The translations under genes and the position numbers were made by a program. Below the pieces are notes generated by a model. The model had not been told where the DNA came from. It made no database searches and saw only the letters and a program-made list of their open reading frames with translations. Shown here in pieces: positions 45,156-54,945 of a stretch of DNA of 64,000 nt. Positions within the stretch are counted from its first letter, which is position 1, and the number at the start of each line of letters is the position of its first letter. The DNA is from Nitrosovibrio sp. Nv4 (lineage in GTDB: Bacteria; Pseudomonadota; Gammaproteobacteria; Burkholderiales; Nitrosomonadaceae). The stretch is taken from contig NZ_OCMZ01000002.1 of the NCBI RefSeq assembly GCF_900215485.1, forward strand, positions 372,001 to 436,000, given 5' to 3'.

Positions 45156-45698
45156 TTATTGCGGGGGTGGAGGCGGTGGATTGCCGGGTGGTGGTGGAGG
45201 AGGCGTCGCCGCACCCGGTAAAGGTTGGCTCGGTGTTCCTGCAGGCCGGTTACGGGAATCATCCATGATCTGACCGGAGACAGGGACACGGTGGCCTTTG
45301 CCGTACATGCATTGCGTGTAACCCATATCATAACGCTGCTGCCGGATTTCGCCGGACGCCCTCGCTGTGCCGGTTCCCATCAGCCCTCCGAGCAGGAGGC
45401 CACTGCCCGCGCCGATTGCGGCACCGGTCCCTCCGCCAAAGGCACCGCCTGCCGCCGCACCAACCCCTGTGCCGACCGCAGCAGTTCCTAATCCACTCAT
45501 CACCGAAGCTCTGTTCGGGGTTTCGCCCCGCGCTTGCTCGCCGGCATACAGCCTGCAGTAGCCGTCGTCATCACGAAATTGATCGAAAGTTTTACCGGAG
45601 CCTGGCAGCGCCATTACGCTGGGGCCGCTTGGTATGCTCGCACAGGAAACCAATAAAGACGCCAGTAGGAGAGGAGCTGATCTATAAGTTTTGGACAT
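45156..45698 (-). CDS. Glycine-zipper lipoprotein
   Basis: A 180-residue protein with lipobox LLVSCAS (Cys19). A glycine-zipper region (AAVGTGVGAAAGGAFGGGTGAAIGAGSGLLLGGLMGTG, about 72-110) has the repeated small-residue spacing of membrane-inserting Gly-zipper motifs. It is followed by YDMGYTQCMYGKGH, a motif common in this group, and a poly-proline tail of 10 or more Pro. Relatives are outer-membrane proteins of uncertain role. It starts 13 bases after the stop of the His/Gly-rich gene, so the two form an operon. AAGGAATAG lies before the ATG. Confidence 0.75.
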   Translation of the reverse strand: MSKTYRSAPLLLASLLVSCASIPSGPSVMALPGSGKTFDQFRDDDGYCRLYAGEQARGETPNRASVMSGLGTAAVGTGVGAAAGGAFGGGTGAAIGAGSGLLLGGLMGTGTARASGEIRQQRYDMGYTQCMYGKGHRVPVSGQIMDDSRNRPAGTPSQPLPGAATPPPPPPGNPPPPPPQ

Positions 45699-45711
45699 GT
45701 CTATTCCTTAT

Positions 45712-46317
45712 TTATTGAGTTGCAGGTTGGGGAGCGACTTGCAGCCAGCCATCCGGGCATTTCTTTATATATGGATAATATCCTTCGGGGTTTCTGCAAT
45801 AGTGCCAATAATTCGTTGACTTCGGCGCCGGCGCCGGCGCCGGCGGCGGTGCCTGTTCCTGCTGCTGGATATAGACAGGTGGCGCTGTCGGCACGGCAAT
45901 GACCGGCGGATAGGAATAATAAGGGGAATAATAAGGTGGGGCAAAACCGTACCTTCCGTAGCCATAGCCCCCATATCCCCCATACCCCCCATAGCCGCCA
46001 AAGCCGCCGTAGCCCAGGCCCAAGCCGTAGCCAGGATAAAAACCGCCTACCCCATAGAAGACACTCAAGCCGTGGCGATGGCCGTGGTGATGATGGCTCC
46101 CATGATGATGATGGCCCCCATGATGGTGACCGCCGTGATGTTGATGGTCTCCGCCGCCATGATGGCCGCCACCATGGTCGCCCCCTCCACCGCCGTGATC
46201 GCCGCCTCCACCCTCTGCACCTCCGCCTCCGCCGCCGTCACCCTCATTGCTCCAGGCCGAGCCCGCCGAAATCGGTCCCAGGGCCAAGAGGATGAGACAT
46301 ATCAGTTTAATTTTCAC
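45712..46317 (-). CDS. Exported His/Gly/Tyr-rich protein
   Basis: A 201-residue protein with a signal peptide (to about GSAWS). A Gly/Asp/His-rich block of about 55 residues contains more than 20 His in HHGGH-type runs. It is followed by a Tyr/Gly block (YGGYGGYGGYG), Pro-rich residues, and a conserved-looking C-terminal module WHYCRNPEGYYPYIKKCPDGW, seen at the end of various proteobacterial envelope proteins. The His block would bind Ni, Zn, Cu or Co; metal storage or sequestration at the envelope is plausible. The start is a GTG behind CAGGAG. Upstream partner of the glycine-zipper lipoprotein gene. Confidence 0.7.
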   Translation of the reverse strand: MKIKLICLILLALGPISAGSAWSNEGDGGGGGGAEGGGGDHGGGGGDHGGGHHGGGDHQHHGGHHHGGHHHHGSHHHHGHRHGLSVFYGVGGFYPGYGLGLGYGGFGGYGGYGGYGGYGYGRYGFAPPYYSPYYSYPPVIAVPTAPPVYIQQQEQAPPPAPAPAPKSTNYWHYCRNPEGYYPYIKKCPDGWLQVAPQPATQ

Positions 46318-46708
46318 GTAAACTCACTCCTGTAACCTAGAAACTGCTCTTCACGACATGACAATGCATAAGGACAAGATGAGAAACGTGCAGACTGATC
46401 GCGTTCCCTGCCTGCTCCGCCGACTGCTCGTGTCCGTCCCATGCCTGAGGATTTAGAACACCGGATTATTCCGGCGTTCCACTTGACTGGATCAATTTCA
46501 GGCCACGAGGCGGCGATTTTTGGTTGTCCCCATGGACATCGGCCAATTCGTGCCTGGTTGAAACTCCGGAAACGCCAGAATCGCTCGATCAGGCGTATTA
46601 AAGCTGCAGATTATCGTCGCTGGTCACCAATGTAGCTGCTTTTTCGGCAGGGCCGGATGAAATCTGGAAACTTTTCAGCAAAGACTTTTACTGTCAAAGG
46701 AAGCCCTC
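46318..46708. other. Intergenic region before egtB
   Basis: About 390 bases. No gene or RNA recognised. AAGGA at about 46695 is the ribosome site for egtB. Confidence 0.35.
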
Positions 46709-48010
46709 ATGACCTCCTCTTCGCTTTTTCAAAAATATACCGCTATCCGTAACCGCACAACCGATTTGGTCGAGCCGCTTTTAGACGAAGATTGCTGTGT
46801 TCAGTCCATGCCCGAGGCCAGTCCGGTAAAATGGCATCTGGGCCATATTTCCTGGTTCTTCGAAACATTTGTGCTGCAGCATTACGAAAAACCGTTCAAG
46901 CCCTTTCATCCGGCCTTTTTTGCCATGTTCAGCTCCTATAACAAATCTGGGCAAACTCATCCAGACCCAAAGCGAGGACTCTTCACCCGGCCTGCCTTGC
47001 GGGTGATCCGGGACTATCGGACCAATGTCAGCGAGCGCATGGAGCGGGTTCTGGATCGCGTGGTGGAAGACGAAATGTTGTCTACACTAACGGTGCTGGG
47101 CATGCATCACGAGCAGCAGCATCAGGAACTCCTGCTCACCGATATCAAGCACCTTTTCTCGCAAAGTCCGCTGAATCCCTGCTACAGGGAAATGCAGTCC
47201 CTGGATTCTCCGACACCCCACCCCCTGGAATGGCGCGGCTTTGAAGGAGGGTTGATCGAAATCGGTTACCATGGGGAGGGATTCAGTTATGACAACGAAT
47301 CACCGCGGCACAAGCAGTACCTTCAACCTTACCAGCTCGCATCCCGCCTCGTGACCAATGGCGAATATCTGGAATTCATGGAGGCGAACGGTTACAGCAG
47401 CCCCAGCCTATGGCTTTCAGAGGGTTGGGACTGGATGAAGGCGCAAAAGGGCGGTCACCCGCTCTACTGGCGATCAAACGGGGAATCCGGCGCCGAGTGG
47501 CAGGAATTCACGCTCGGCGGACTGCGTCCGCTGGACTTGAATCTTCCGGTTATTCATATGTCGTTTTACGAGGCCGATGCCTTTGCCCGGTGGTCCAATG
47601 CCCGGCTACCCACCGAGGCCGAGTGGGAAAATGCCGCTTCCCAACAGGAAATCGAGGGTTGTTTCGCGGACAATAACCGTTTCCACCCCTCGGCCGCCGG
47701 TACTATTGAAGATGCCGGCGGCATAGGTCTGGCTCAGCTGTACGGCGATGCATGGGAATGGACGCAGTCGAGCTACTCGCCTTATCCGGGTTATAACCCG
47801 GCAAAACCAAACGCCAGCGAACCCATGTCTCTTGTCTGGGATGAGGCGGTGGGGGAATACAACAGCAGGTCGATGGTAAACCAGTATGTGTTGAGGGGGG
47901 GATCCTGTGCTATTCCGCAAGAGCGGATCCGTCCAAGCTTCCGCAATTTCTTCCCTGCCCAGACGTGCTGGCAGTTTTCAGGCATCCGCCTGGCGCGTGA
48001 TGCAACTTGA
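46709..48010 (+). CDS. egtB: EgtB-like sulfoxide synthase
   Basis: A 433-residue protein with the two domains of ergothioneine synthase EgtB. The N-terminal DinB-like domain carries H43-LGH46-ISW and the iron-ligand motif H134-x3-H138-x-E140 (HHEQQHQE). The C-terminal FGE-sulfatase-type domain has LVTNGEYLEFMEANGY, ARLPTEAEWENAASQ, LYGDAWEWTQSSYSPYPGY, VLRGGSC and RNFFPAQTCWQFSGIRLAR. The enzyme joins hercynine to Cys or gamma-Glu-Cys with O2 at a non-haem iron. The methyltransferase EgtD, usually adjacent, is not present here. Ergothioneine would protect against oxidants. AAGGA precedes the ATG. Confidence 0.88.
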   Translation: MTSSSLFQKYTAIRNRTTDLVEPLLDEDCCVQSMPEASPVKWHLGHISWFFETFVLQHYEKPFKPFHPAFFAMFSSYNKSGQTHPDPKRGLFTRPALRVIRDYRTNVSERMERVLDRVVEDEMLSTLTVLGMHHEQQHQELLLTDIKHLFSQSPLNPCYREMQSLDSPTPHPLEWRGFEGGLIEIGYHGEGFSYDNESPRHKQYLQPYQLASRLVTNGEYLEFMEANGYSSPSLWLSEGWDWMKAQKGGHPLYWRSNGESGAEWQEFTLGGLRPLDLNLPVIHMSFYEADAFARWSNARLPTEAEWENAASQQEIEGCFADNNRFHPSAAGTIEDAGGIGLAQLYGDAWEWTQSSYSPYPGYNPAKPNASEPMSLVWDEAVGEYNSRSMVNQYVLRGGSCAIPQERIRPSFRNFFPAQTCWQFSGIRLARDAT

Positions 48011-48072
48011 CTGACCGTTTTGACAGGTTCAGTTTGAGTAATGCTCAACTGAACACAAGCCATGGAAAAAAT

Positions 48073-48732
48073 ATGATCAAAGTATTAAAAACGCTGTCCT
48101 TTGGCGTGGTTTCCCTCGTGTTGCTTGCGGTAGCAGGCTGTTCAACCATGCACAAAACCACCCAATCTCAAAGAACCCCCATCGAACAACTCCTCATTAG
48201 CGAAGCGGTACTACGAAGTCTTCCCGCCAAACCCGATGGTCTTCTGCCAATTCCGCACGGCTCAAGCGTAATACTCGATACATCCGGTATAAGCACGGCA
48301 GCGGGAGTAAGCTCAGACCAGGCTCTTCTGCAAAAGACGCTGGTCGGATGGCTGGGGCGGCAGGGGTATTCCGTTCAAAAAAATGAGGAAAACGCTACAC
48401 ATCGAATCAATGTGATTGTGGGAGCCCTGGGTACGGAGCTGGGTGGCAGTTTTTTCGGGATGCCTCCTGTCAGAAGTCAGATCATCCCTTTTTCGCTTCC
48501 CGAATTGGCGCTCTACAAGGCGCAATATCAAACCGGGTATGTGACGTTTTACATGGATATCTTTGAATTACCGTCAGGCACGTTTATCCAGTCGACCCCT
48601 GCTTTCCTCGCCGAAACGTATTACAACGATCATACGGTTCTGCTGATATTTTCGTTTAAATCAACAGACCTCGCATCTCCTCCGGAGCTTGGCTCATATC
48701 GCAAGCCTAATCTCAACGGGATGATCGAATAA
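48073..48732 (+). CDS. Putative lipoprotein
   Basis: A 219-residue protein with signal and lipobox (VSLVLLAVAGCSTM; lipid Cys at about 20). The mature part contains SEAVLRSLPAKPDGLLPIPHGSSVILDTSGI and DQALLQKTLVGWLGRQGYSV and ends in a beta-rich segment. No known domain. The ATG at 48073 has GGAAAAAAT upstream; the frame opens earlier, overlapping the end of egtB. It lies 62 bases after egtB in the same direction, so co-transcription is likely. It shares general style with the lipoprotein at 36122. Confidence 0.65.
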   Translation: MIKVLKTLSFGVVSLVLLAVAGCSTMHKTTQSQRTPIEQLLISEAVLRSLPAKPDGLLPIPHGSSVILDTSGISTAAGVSSDQALLQKTLVGWLGRQGYSVQKNEENATHRINVIVGALGTELGGSFFGMPPVRSQIIPFSLPELALYKAQYQTGYVTFYMDIFELPSGTFIQSTPAFLAETYYNDHTVLLIFSFKSTDLASPPELGSYRKPNLNGMIE

Positions 48733-48842
48733 AAAAAGATGGAGCTAAAGCCCTCTGGCCAGAGCCAGTCCGGCCGGAAATGCTGCAATGGCTTGGGTCT
48801 TATGCTGATGCACCAATTTCGAAGCGGCAGGCACAGTCATTT

Positions 48843-50117
48843 TCAATCAATTGACTCGAGAGCCTGCGATATATCCTCAATGATATCGTCAATGTGCTCG
48901 ATCCCTACGGATATCCTGACAAGACCTTCCGAAACCCCGGCGGCCTTAAGCTCATCCGGGTTCAACTGTCTGTGAGTAGTTGATGCAGGATGACAGGCGA
49001 GCGATTTTGCATCGCCGATATTAACCAGACGCAGGATCATCTTCAGCGCATCGATAAACCGACTGCCGGACACCGAGCCGCCCTTTATCTCAAAGCTCAA
49101 CAAACCCGAGGCTTTCCCCTTGCTTATTTTGTTGCACAGGTCGTGAAATTTACTGCCGGTCAACCCCGCATAATTAACCCTTTCCACCACTGGGTGCTCT
49201 TCCAGGTACTGTGCGACCTTCAGCGCGTTTTCACAATGTCTTTCCATTCTCAAACCCAGCGTTTCCAGGCCCTGCAGTATCAGGAATGCGCTATGCGGCG
49301 CCAATGCCGCCCCCGTATTACGCAGAGGCACGACTCGACAGCGTCCAATAAAAGCAGCTTGTTCAAAAGCCTCCGTGTAAACGACATCGTGATATGAAGG
49401 ATCGGGCTCGTTCAGCAAGGGAAAGCGTTCTTTGTACTTTACCCAATCGAATTTCCCTGAATCAACAATCATCCCACCTACCGTCGTTCCATGGCCACCG
49501 ATATATTTCGTCAGGGAATGCACAACAATATCCGCACCCAGTTTAAATGGCTGGCAGAGATAGGGGGTGGAAACAGTACTGTCAACGATCAGGGGCACAC
49601 CATACTTATGGGCAATGTCAGCCATTTTTTCGATATCGACGATATGTCCGGCGGGATTCCCGATGGACTCGCAGAAAACCGCTTTTGTATTATGGTCTAT
49701 ATGCCTCTCGACCCCTTCATAATCGTCGTACGACACCATGCGCACATCAATGCCTTGCCGGGGAAATGTGTGAGCAAACAGATTGTAAGTCCCTCCATAG
49801 AGCTGACTGGTACTGACAATATTGTCGCCCGCGCTGGTTATGCATTGAATTGCATAGGTTATCGCCGCCATGCCCGAGGCGACGGCCAGCGCTCCGACAC
49901 CCTCCTCCATCTCTGCTATGCGCTGCTCCAGCACGGCATTGGTAGGATTCATTATTCGCGTATAAATATTTCCGGGCACCTTCAGATCAAACAGGTCAGC
50001 GCCATGTTGAGTATTATCGAACGTGTAAGAGGTTGTCTGATAAATAGGAACGGCGGCCGCCCTGGTCGTCGCTTCGGATTTATAACCGTGATGCAGTGCC
50101 AGCGATTCTAATTTCAT
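48843..50117 (-). CDS. metY: O-acetylhomoserine sulfhydrylase
   Basis: A 424-residue PLP enzyme of the Cys/Met metabolism family (fold type I), making homocysteine from O-acetylhomoserine and sulfide. Key sequences are AAAVPIYQTTSYTFD, YTRIMNPTNAVLEQRIAEMEEGVGALAVASGMAAI, the aspartate-containing VDSTVSTPYL strand, the PLP Lys in VHSLTKYIGGHGTTVGG, and the C-terminal SIGIEHIDDIIEDI-like ending. Length and C-terminal extension fit MetY rather than MetB. AAGAGAGAA precedes the ATG. I see no SAM riboswitch in its 285-base leader. Confidence 0.93.
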   Translation of the reverse strand: MKLESLALHHGYKSEATTRAAAVPIYQTTSYTFDNTQHGADLFDLKVPGNIYTRIMNPTNAVLEQRIAEMEEGVGALAVASGMAAITYAIQCITSAGDNIVSTSQLYGGTYNLFAHTFPRQGIDVRMVSYDDYEGVERHIDHNTKAVFCESIGNPAGHIVDIEKMADIAHKYGVPLIVDSTVSTPYLCQPFKLGADIVVHSLTKYIGGHGTTVGGMIVDSGKFDWVKYKERFPLLNEPDPSYHDVVYTEAFEQAAFIGRCRVVPLRNTGAALAPHSAFLILQGLETLGLRMERHCENALKVAQYLEEHPVVERVNYAGLTGSKFHDLCNKISKGKASGLLSFEIKGGSVSGSRFIDALKMILRLVNIGDAKSLACHPASTTHRQLNPDELKAAGVSEGLVRISVGIEHIDDIIEDISQALESID

Positions 50118-50402
50118 ACTGTTCTCTCTTGTTTAATTTAGGGGCTTGCGGAGTGTGAATGCTTTCGAAGCGATGCGGTAGACCGGTTATCGATCATCTT
50201 GACCTGCCTTCGATTTAACGTGTCGTTCCCCAAAGGTCGCCACTCATCAATCCAATGTATCCATTAACCCCGAAGTGAGTCAAGTAGCAGAGGTTGAAAA
50301 GCTGGCGAACGGCGATGCTTTGCTTCCTGCCATAGTCCTTGTCTTGGAATCTCCGTAAACGACCAGCCCACGTCGTCCCGTCCGGTTTACTCGAAGTGCC
50401 CA
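50118..50402. other. Intergenic region between mscS-type gene and metY
   Basis: About 285 bases of leader/promoter space for metY. No riboswitch fold recognised by eye; no coding frame with support. Confidence 0.35.
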
Positions 50403-52910
50403 TCAGCCTTTCGAGCGTTCGTTGTTGCCGGCATTTGAAGGAACATCGCTCTTGTCGACTGTGCCGGTAATAGATGGCGGGGGCGCCATTTGCGCCACGA
50501 CCTGCCGTTCCTGAGGGTTAATAAACTCGATGCCCCACTCGCGGAAGCGCTGCAGAATCCGTCGGTTGAAGCCACGCTGCACCGGCCATCTGCCACTGTC
50601 CAGCGCGCTTATTTGTCCGAGAATAGTAATCGTCGATCCATCGACCTGATCCACACCCCAGATATTCACGTCGTCAAGAATCAGATCTTTAAATTCGGGA
50701 TCTGCGCGCATCTCGCCAGCGACGCTTCTAATGGCGGCAAATACCTTATCGACGTCCGAATCCGCCGTTACGCTCACCTTGATAGAAGCATTACCGATGC
50801 CGCGCTTGAAATTAGTGACGGTGGAAACAGAGCTGAATGGTACGACATGCAACGCACCGTCGGGGGCGCGTAACCGGACTGTACGTATCGATAGATGCTC
50901 GACCGATCCCGAAACATCGGCGACGGTGATGAAATCTCCGACCTGAATGGCATTTTCCATCAGTAAAAAAATGCCAGTGATGAAATCCTGTACCAGCTTT
51001 TGAGAACCAAAACCTAATGCGACGCCGATAATACTTGCGCCCGCCAGCAGCGGCGCGATGGTGATGCCCAGCTCGTTTAGCGCAGCAAGCAGCACGACCA
51101 TGGCAATAATGAAGAACAGAGTGGTGCGCAGCATGGGCACCAATGTGCGCAGACGCGCGGCGCGCGCAACGTCGCCAGCCTCGGTCCACTGGTCGATACG
51201 TCGGCAAACTGACATATTAAAAGCCTCCCATGCCGTCATCGCCACTGCGCAGGTTATCGCGATTGTGGCGACAGCAGAAGCCAGACGCCGGCCTACCGAC
51301 CCGCTTTCAAACCATGAAAGCGTATCCACGCCCCAGACCTGCAATAACACGATAAAGGCGACAATGGCTATCAGTAAGGATACGGCACGGTCAACCAGCA
51401 GATGATAAGTGTTTTTACCGGCAACCTCGGGAGCAACAAACTGTGACTGCCCTGCCTGCCCGATCTGGTCCGCTTTATTTTTACGATGTTCAATGAAAGC
51501 GCGGTCGATCGCACCCAGAACAAAAATCGATACCAGACTGGCGCCGACGATAACCGCGGCCAACAACGCAAAGAAATGCAGTACGCGCTGGAAACCGTTT
51601 TCTGCCCCGACTGACCATAGCAGCCACGCAGCAATGATAAAAAACGTCGCTACAAACGTCCAGCTATCGGCCAGTATTCCGCGCAACCCAAACAGGGCCC
51701 CGTGACCATCTTCAGTTGTTCCGCGGATTGCCGTCGCCGTAGCTTTGCGGCTGCGGAAGACCATGATCAGCAACATGATGTGAACAGCCAGTCCAACCAT
51801 TTTAGAGAGCGTGTCGTGAGTATCCCGCGTCCCCCCCGTTTGCAGCGAGATATCGGCAATGGCGGTACCGAACACGGCAACGATGACAATCCGCCGGAGC
51901 CAGCAATTCAGATAGTCCGCCGCGCCATCGCTGATGTGCATCAGGCGCAGCCCTTGTCCGAGTGGGGACGCCATGAGATGAATCACGCTGAGCACGATGC
52001 GGGTGGTTGCGTAAGCCTCGATAATAGGCAACGTCGCGCTATAAAATATGGCGGCCCGCCCCCCGAACACGTTCAATAGCGCGATGGCTATCGCCAAAAA
52101 AGCGGCCAATGGGATCAACTCAAGCACCCAGTGGGCAAGCGCAAACGGAAGACGGCGCAGCAGGCTCAAATGGCGATCGGCGGCTGGCCCCTTGCGGGTA
52201 CCAGGCGTAACAAGAGGATCCCGGCCCGGAACTGCATTAAGGACGGCTCCATCCACCACTTTCGCTTTCGCGCTTCCCGGTTCCTCCTTTTCTCTCGGTT
52301 CTTCCTTCCAGCCGGCTGCCGCCTGACGAGCTGCCGCGCGTTCCTCAACCAATCGCCGGGGCCGCCCAAGCGCCCGCCGCAGCAGCCACTCCACGGACAA
52401 GGCTCCCGCAAGTATGACTGCAACCTCCCACAGCGCGCCAAGCACCAGAGCCCGGCGCTCCGGCACCCCCAGGTTATACTGCCACCAGTCGGCTACGGTT
52501 CTGACCTCAAGAAGCGTGCGAACGGCTAATCGCAGCTGGTCCACAACGGTATCCAGCCGCTGTCCTATCAGATCGAATATCTGGGCGACCAACCCGCCCT
52601 CGGCCAACTCGATGGGCGCTGCTCCCTCAGCCGCCGGTACGGCTGGAGGCGCAGGCGCCACGGGTTGGGCGGGTACGGCAGATTCGCCGGGCGCATTCTC
52701 TGTAGCTTCTGCGATCGCGCTGAGCGTTTGTTCGAGTTCCGCGCGCTTCTTGTCATCCTGAAGAATCGAGAGCGTACGCCTGGCTTGCGCTGGCGTAACA
52801 TCATATTGTTTCGGAGATTCATTGGCATACGCGCCATTGAACCCCACGCCGGCCAATAACGATATCAATGACACCAGCAGGGAAACAGACTTTTTTATTT
52901 CAAAAAACAT
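50403..52910 (-). CDS. Large MscS-type mechanosensitive channel (YbiO/MscM-like)
   Basis: An 835-residue inner-membrane protein. A signal peptide (cleavage near ANA/YA-NE) is followed by a periplasmic region (about 30-170) with Ala/Pro-rich linkers, around nine to ten hydrophobic helices, and the MscS core. The pore-lining helix region is LAALNELGITIAPLLAGASIIGVALGFGSQKLVQDFITGIFLLMENAIQVGDFITV, followed by the beta domain VSGSVEHLSIRTVRLRAPDGALHVVPFSSV and a cytosolic alpha/beta domain. It opens under membrane tension to release solutes during osmotic downshock. The size and N-terminal domain resemble E. coli YbiO. No strong ribosome site. Confidence 0.9.
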   Translation of the reverse strand: MFFEIKKSVSLLVSLISLLAGVGFNGAYANESPKQYDVTPAQARRTLSILQDDKKRAELEQTLSAIAEATENAPGESAVPAQPVAPAPPAVPAAEGAAPIELAEGGLVAQIFDLIGQRLDTVVDQLRLAVRTLLEVRTVADWWQYNLGVPERRALVLGALWEVAVILAGALSVEWLLRRALGRPRRLVEERAAARQAAAGWKEEPREKEEPGSAKAKVVDGAVLNAVPGRDPLVTPGTRKGPAADRHLSLLRRLPFALAHWVLELIPLAAFLAIAIALLNVFGGRAAIFYSATLPIIEAYATTRIVLSVIHLMASPLGQGLRLMHISDGAADYLNCWLRRIVIVAVFGTAIADISLQTGGTRDTHDTLSKMVGLAVHIMLLIMVFRSRKATATAIRGTTEDGHGALFGLRGILADSWTFVATFFIIAAWLLWSVGAENGFQRVLHFFALLAAVIVGASLVSIFVLGAIDRAFIEHRKNKADQIGQAGQSQFVAPEVAGKNTYHLLVDRAVSLLIAIVAFIVLLQVWGVDTLSWFESGSVGRRLASAVATIAITCAVAMTAWEAFNMSVCRRIDQWTEAGDVARAARLRTLVPMLRTTLFFIIAMVVLLAALNELGITIAPLLAGASIIGVALGFGSQKLVQDFITGIFLLMENAIQVGDFITVADVSGSVEHLSIRTVRLRAPDGALHVVPFSSVSTVTNFKRGIGNASIKVSVTADSDVDKVFAAIRSVAGEMRADPEFKDLILDDVNIWGVDQVDGSTITILGQISALDSGRWPVQRGFNRRILQRFREWGIEFINPQERQVVAQMAPPPSITGTVDKSDVPSNAGNNERSKG

Positions 52911-53302
52911 GGACGGGTAACATATTTGAGCGGGAATACCTTGGCACGGGCTGGTAACTCAGGAACTCGGAGGCCAGATCGCACTGAATTCCTTTCCACT
53001 CGGATGGAGTAAAGGATTAAAACCGGATGGAAAAAGGCGTTGCACTCCGCCATCGCTGATCGCGGCGGCGTCCTGCAATCCTTCCCTATGCATACTGAAC
53101 TCCCGCAAAGGGCTCAGGAACGGCTTACCGGAAGTTCCTCCTTGAGGCTTCATCGAGTTCCTCAAGGTTTCATTGAGTCCATCGCCGAATCGCATGCCTT
53201 GTTTTCAGCGTCGGGAGATTACTGTTCCGCGTAGTGTTATCTTTTCAGCTTCGACCAATCGCCGCAATAAACACCCCGCGCCAAAATCGGATAGAAGCCC
53301 GA
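52911..53302. other. Intergenic region
   Basis: About 390 bases between the MscS-type gene and a small exported protein gene. No coding, RNA or repeat signal beyond short frames without support. Confidence 0.35.
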
Positions 53303-53770
53303 TTATTTGGCGACAGGCCAGAGTAATGTGATCTTTCTATTACTCCCCTTCTGAATATCCAGATGACGATGAAGTTTTGTTGATTCGTAGATAGCGTCCA
53401 GCGAGTATTTTCCGGGCGGCAGTTTTACCAGTACGTACGGACCTTCGGCGCCGATATCCAGGACGGTATTGCCCGATTTATCCTTGATTGTTATCTGTAC
53501 ATCGCTGATGTATTGGGCGCGAGGGGTAGCAGCCTGGGCCAGTTCAAGCATCAACGGCCATGAATTTCCTTCTTTCAGTATTGCTTCCGACTCGTCTTTT
53601 CCTATTCCACCCGTTAGAAATTCGATTTGACCTTGCGATTGCACAGTTGGAAGTGAGGAGTTTACCGGAGAGGAACCGCCTTGCGCAAAACTTGAAGTTG
53701 AAAAGATACTGGTTAACGATAATGCCGCCAGCGCCATCAATATTTGAATGAGTTTAATATGGATTTTCAT
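53303..53770 (-). CDS. Exported protein with carboxypeptidase-regulatory-like fold
   Basis: A 155-residue protein: signal peptide to about SSFA-QG, then a short linker and a predicted beta-sandwich. The sandwich includes QYISDVQITIKDKSGNTVLDIGAEGPYVLVKLPPGKYSLDAIYESTKLHRHLDI; the P-x-G-x-Y-x-L turn is the mark of carboxypeptidase-regulatory-like domains. Periplasmic or surface location likely; binding role unknown. GGAGGTG precedes the ATG. Confidence 0.65.
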   Translation of the reverse strand: MKIHIKLIQILMALAALSLTSIFSTSSFAQGGSSPVNSSLPTVQSQGQIEFLTGGIGKDESEAILKEGNSWPLMLELAQAATPRAQYISDVQITIKDKSGNTVLDIGAEGPYVLVKLPPGKYSLDAIYESTKLHRHLDIQKGSNRKITLLWPVAK

Positions 53771-53881
53771 GAGATTACACCTCCGAATTCGTTAAGGAAG
53801 AAAATGTACCCAGCGGATTTCGGCAGAGCGATGTCTGGTCCGGCTTATGCGGATGATCGCTCGCGCGAACATCCTCGGCAA

Positions 53882-54238
53882 TCATGTCGCCTTGCTGCCT
53901 TTTTTACGCTTCGCTGCAGGCACGCTCGGTGCGGGAACGTCCGAAGCGACGATATCCGAGGGTATCCCCCTGCGGTCCGTGTCTTTCAGGCCGTGCTCGG
54001 TATCTTCCGCTGCTTGCCCGATCACGGCGCGGGAGTGCTCATCTTCGTTAGCCTCGCCTGCGCTGGCCGGGCCGGTTGTCTGGTCCCGCTCATGCGGCAA
54101 CAACGTCTGTTGCTCTGCTTGATTCTGCTCCTGCCGCTCTGGCTCCGGATTGGAAAGCTCCACCCGCTCTGTCAGCACGCCGGTTTCCTGTCTAGGGGGT
54201 TTTTGCTGCTTGGAGAGAGGTTTCTTGTCAGTGGCCAT
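53882..54238 (-). CDS. Hydrophilic disordered hypothetical protein
   Basis: A 118-residue charged protein without hydrophobic segments, rich in Glu, Gln, Pro, Lys and Ala, ending in a basic AAKRKKGSKAT. No domain recognised; predicted disordered. The ATG at 54238 is three codons after a GTG that could also start it; neither has a strong ribosome site. Confidence 0.45.
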   Translation of the reverse strand: MATDKKPLSKQQKPPRQETGVLTERVELSNPEPERQEQNQAEQQTLLPHERDQTTGPASAGEANEDEHSRAVIGQAAEDTEHGLKDTDRRGIPSDIVASDVPAPSVPAAKRKKGSKAT

Positions 54239-54945
54239 CGGCTTCACTCAAGGGTTGGTGGTTTGGATTAACAGGAACAGGATGGTTTCGAACGACGGCG
54301 TGAATCGTCTTCAGAAGTTGCGAAGCATGATTTTACACGCTCGATATCAGTCGCAGTCGGACTGACAGGTAACTATACGGTAAATACGTGCCGGTGGCTG
54401 TGCCCCACCGCACATAAGCAACGCAGGAGCGATATCCCCATCCTTAAGCCTCTGTCAAACTTTCGGGGGTTGTCCGTTATGTCCGTTAGGGCGCTGGCCC
54501 AAACGCCGCCGAATATACCCATCCTATGTTGGCTATCGCACCGCGCGCAGCGGCTTAGTCATTCATGCTTGCCCCTCATGCGCGCGGAGCTGGGGAGACG
54601 ATGAGCAATGGACTCATGGGCTTCCCCACGGTAGCACTGAGGTAGCCTCCTAGGTCCACTGAGGCAGATGCTGAAGGAAGATATTGAACCGGATAAGTGT
54701 TCCAGCGGCGTTTCGAGGCAACGATACCGATCATCAAAGGAAAGTTTAGGGCCTATTCGTATGAAAATCTCCCGGATTTGCTTTTCTCGGAAGAACCGCT
54801 GATAAGCTCCTCGCGAGTGCATATTTGACACTTATCTCGCAAAAACGGGAGAATCGAAGGTGCGCCGGTGATCGTTCGGAGGTACCGGAGGTTCCTTAAA
54901 AGGGAGATTCGCCTAATCAGGCCTAAACGCCTTCACGGGAAATAG
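54239..54945. other. Long intergenic region before cbpA
   Basis: About 700 bases. It should hold the cbpA promoter. A minus-strand frame (54559-54831) lacks a ribosome site or recognisable domain. No tRNA or repeat seen. Confidence 0.35.

Noticed and set aside
50118-50402. SAM-type riboswitch upstream of metY
   Set aside because: MetY leaders often carry one, but I could not trace a matching set of helices here by eye. A covariance-model scan would settle it.
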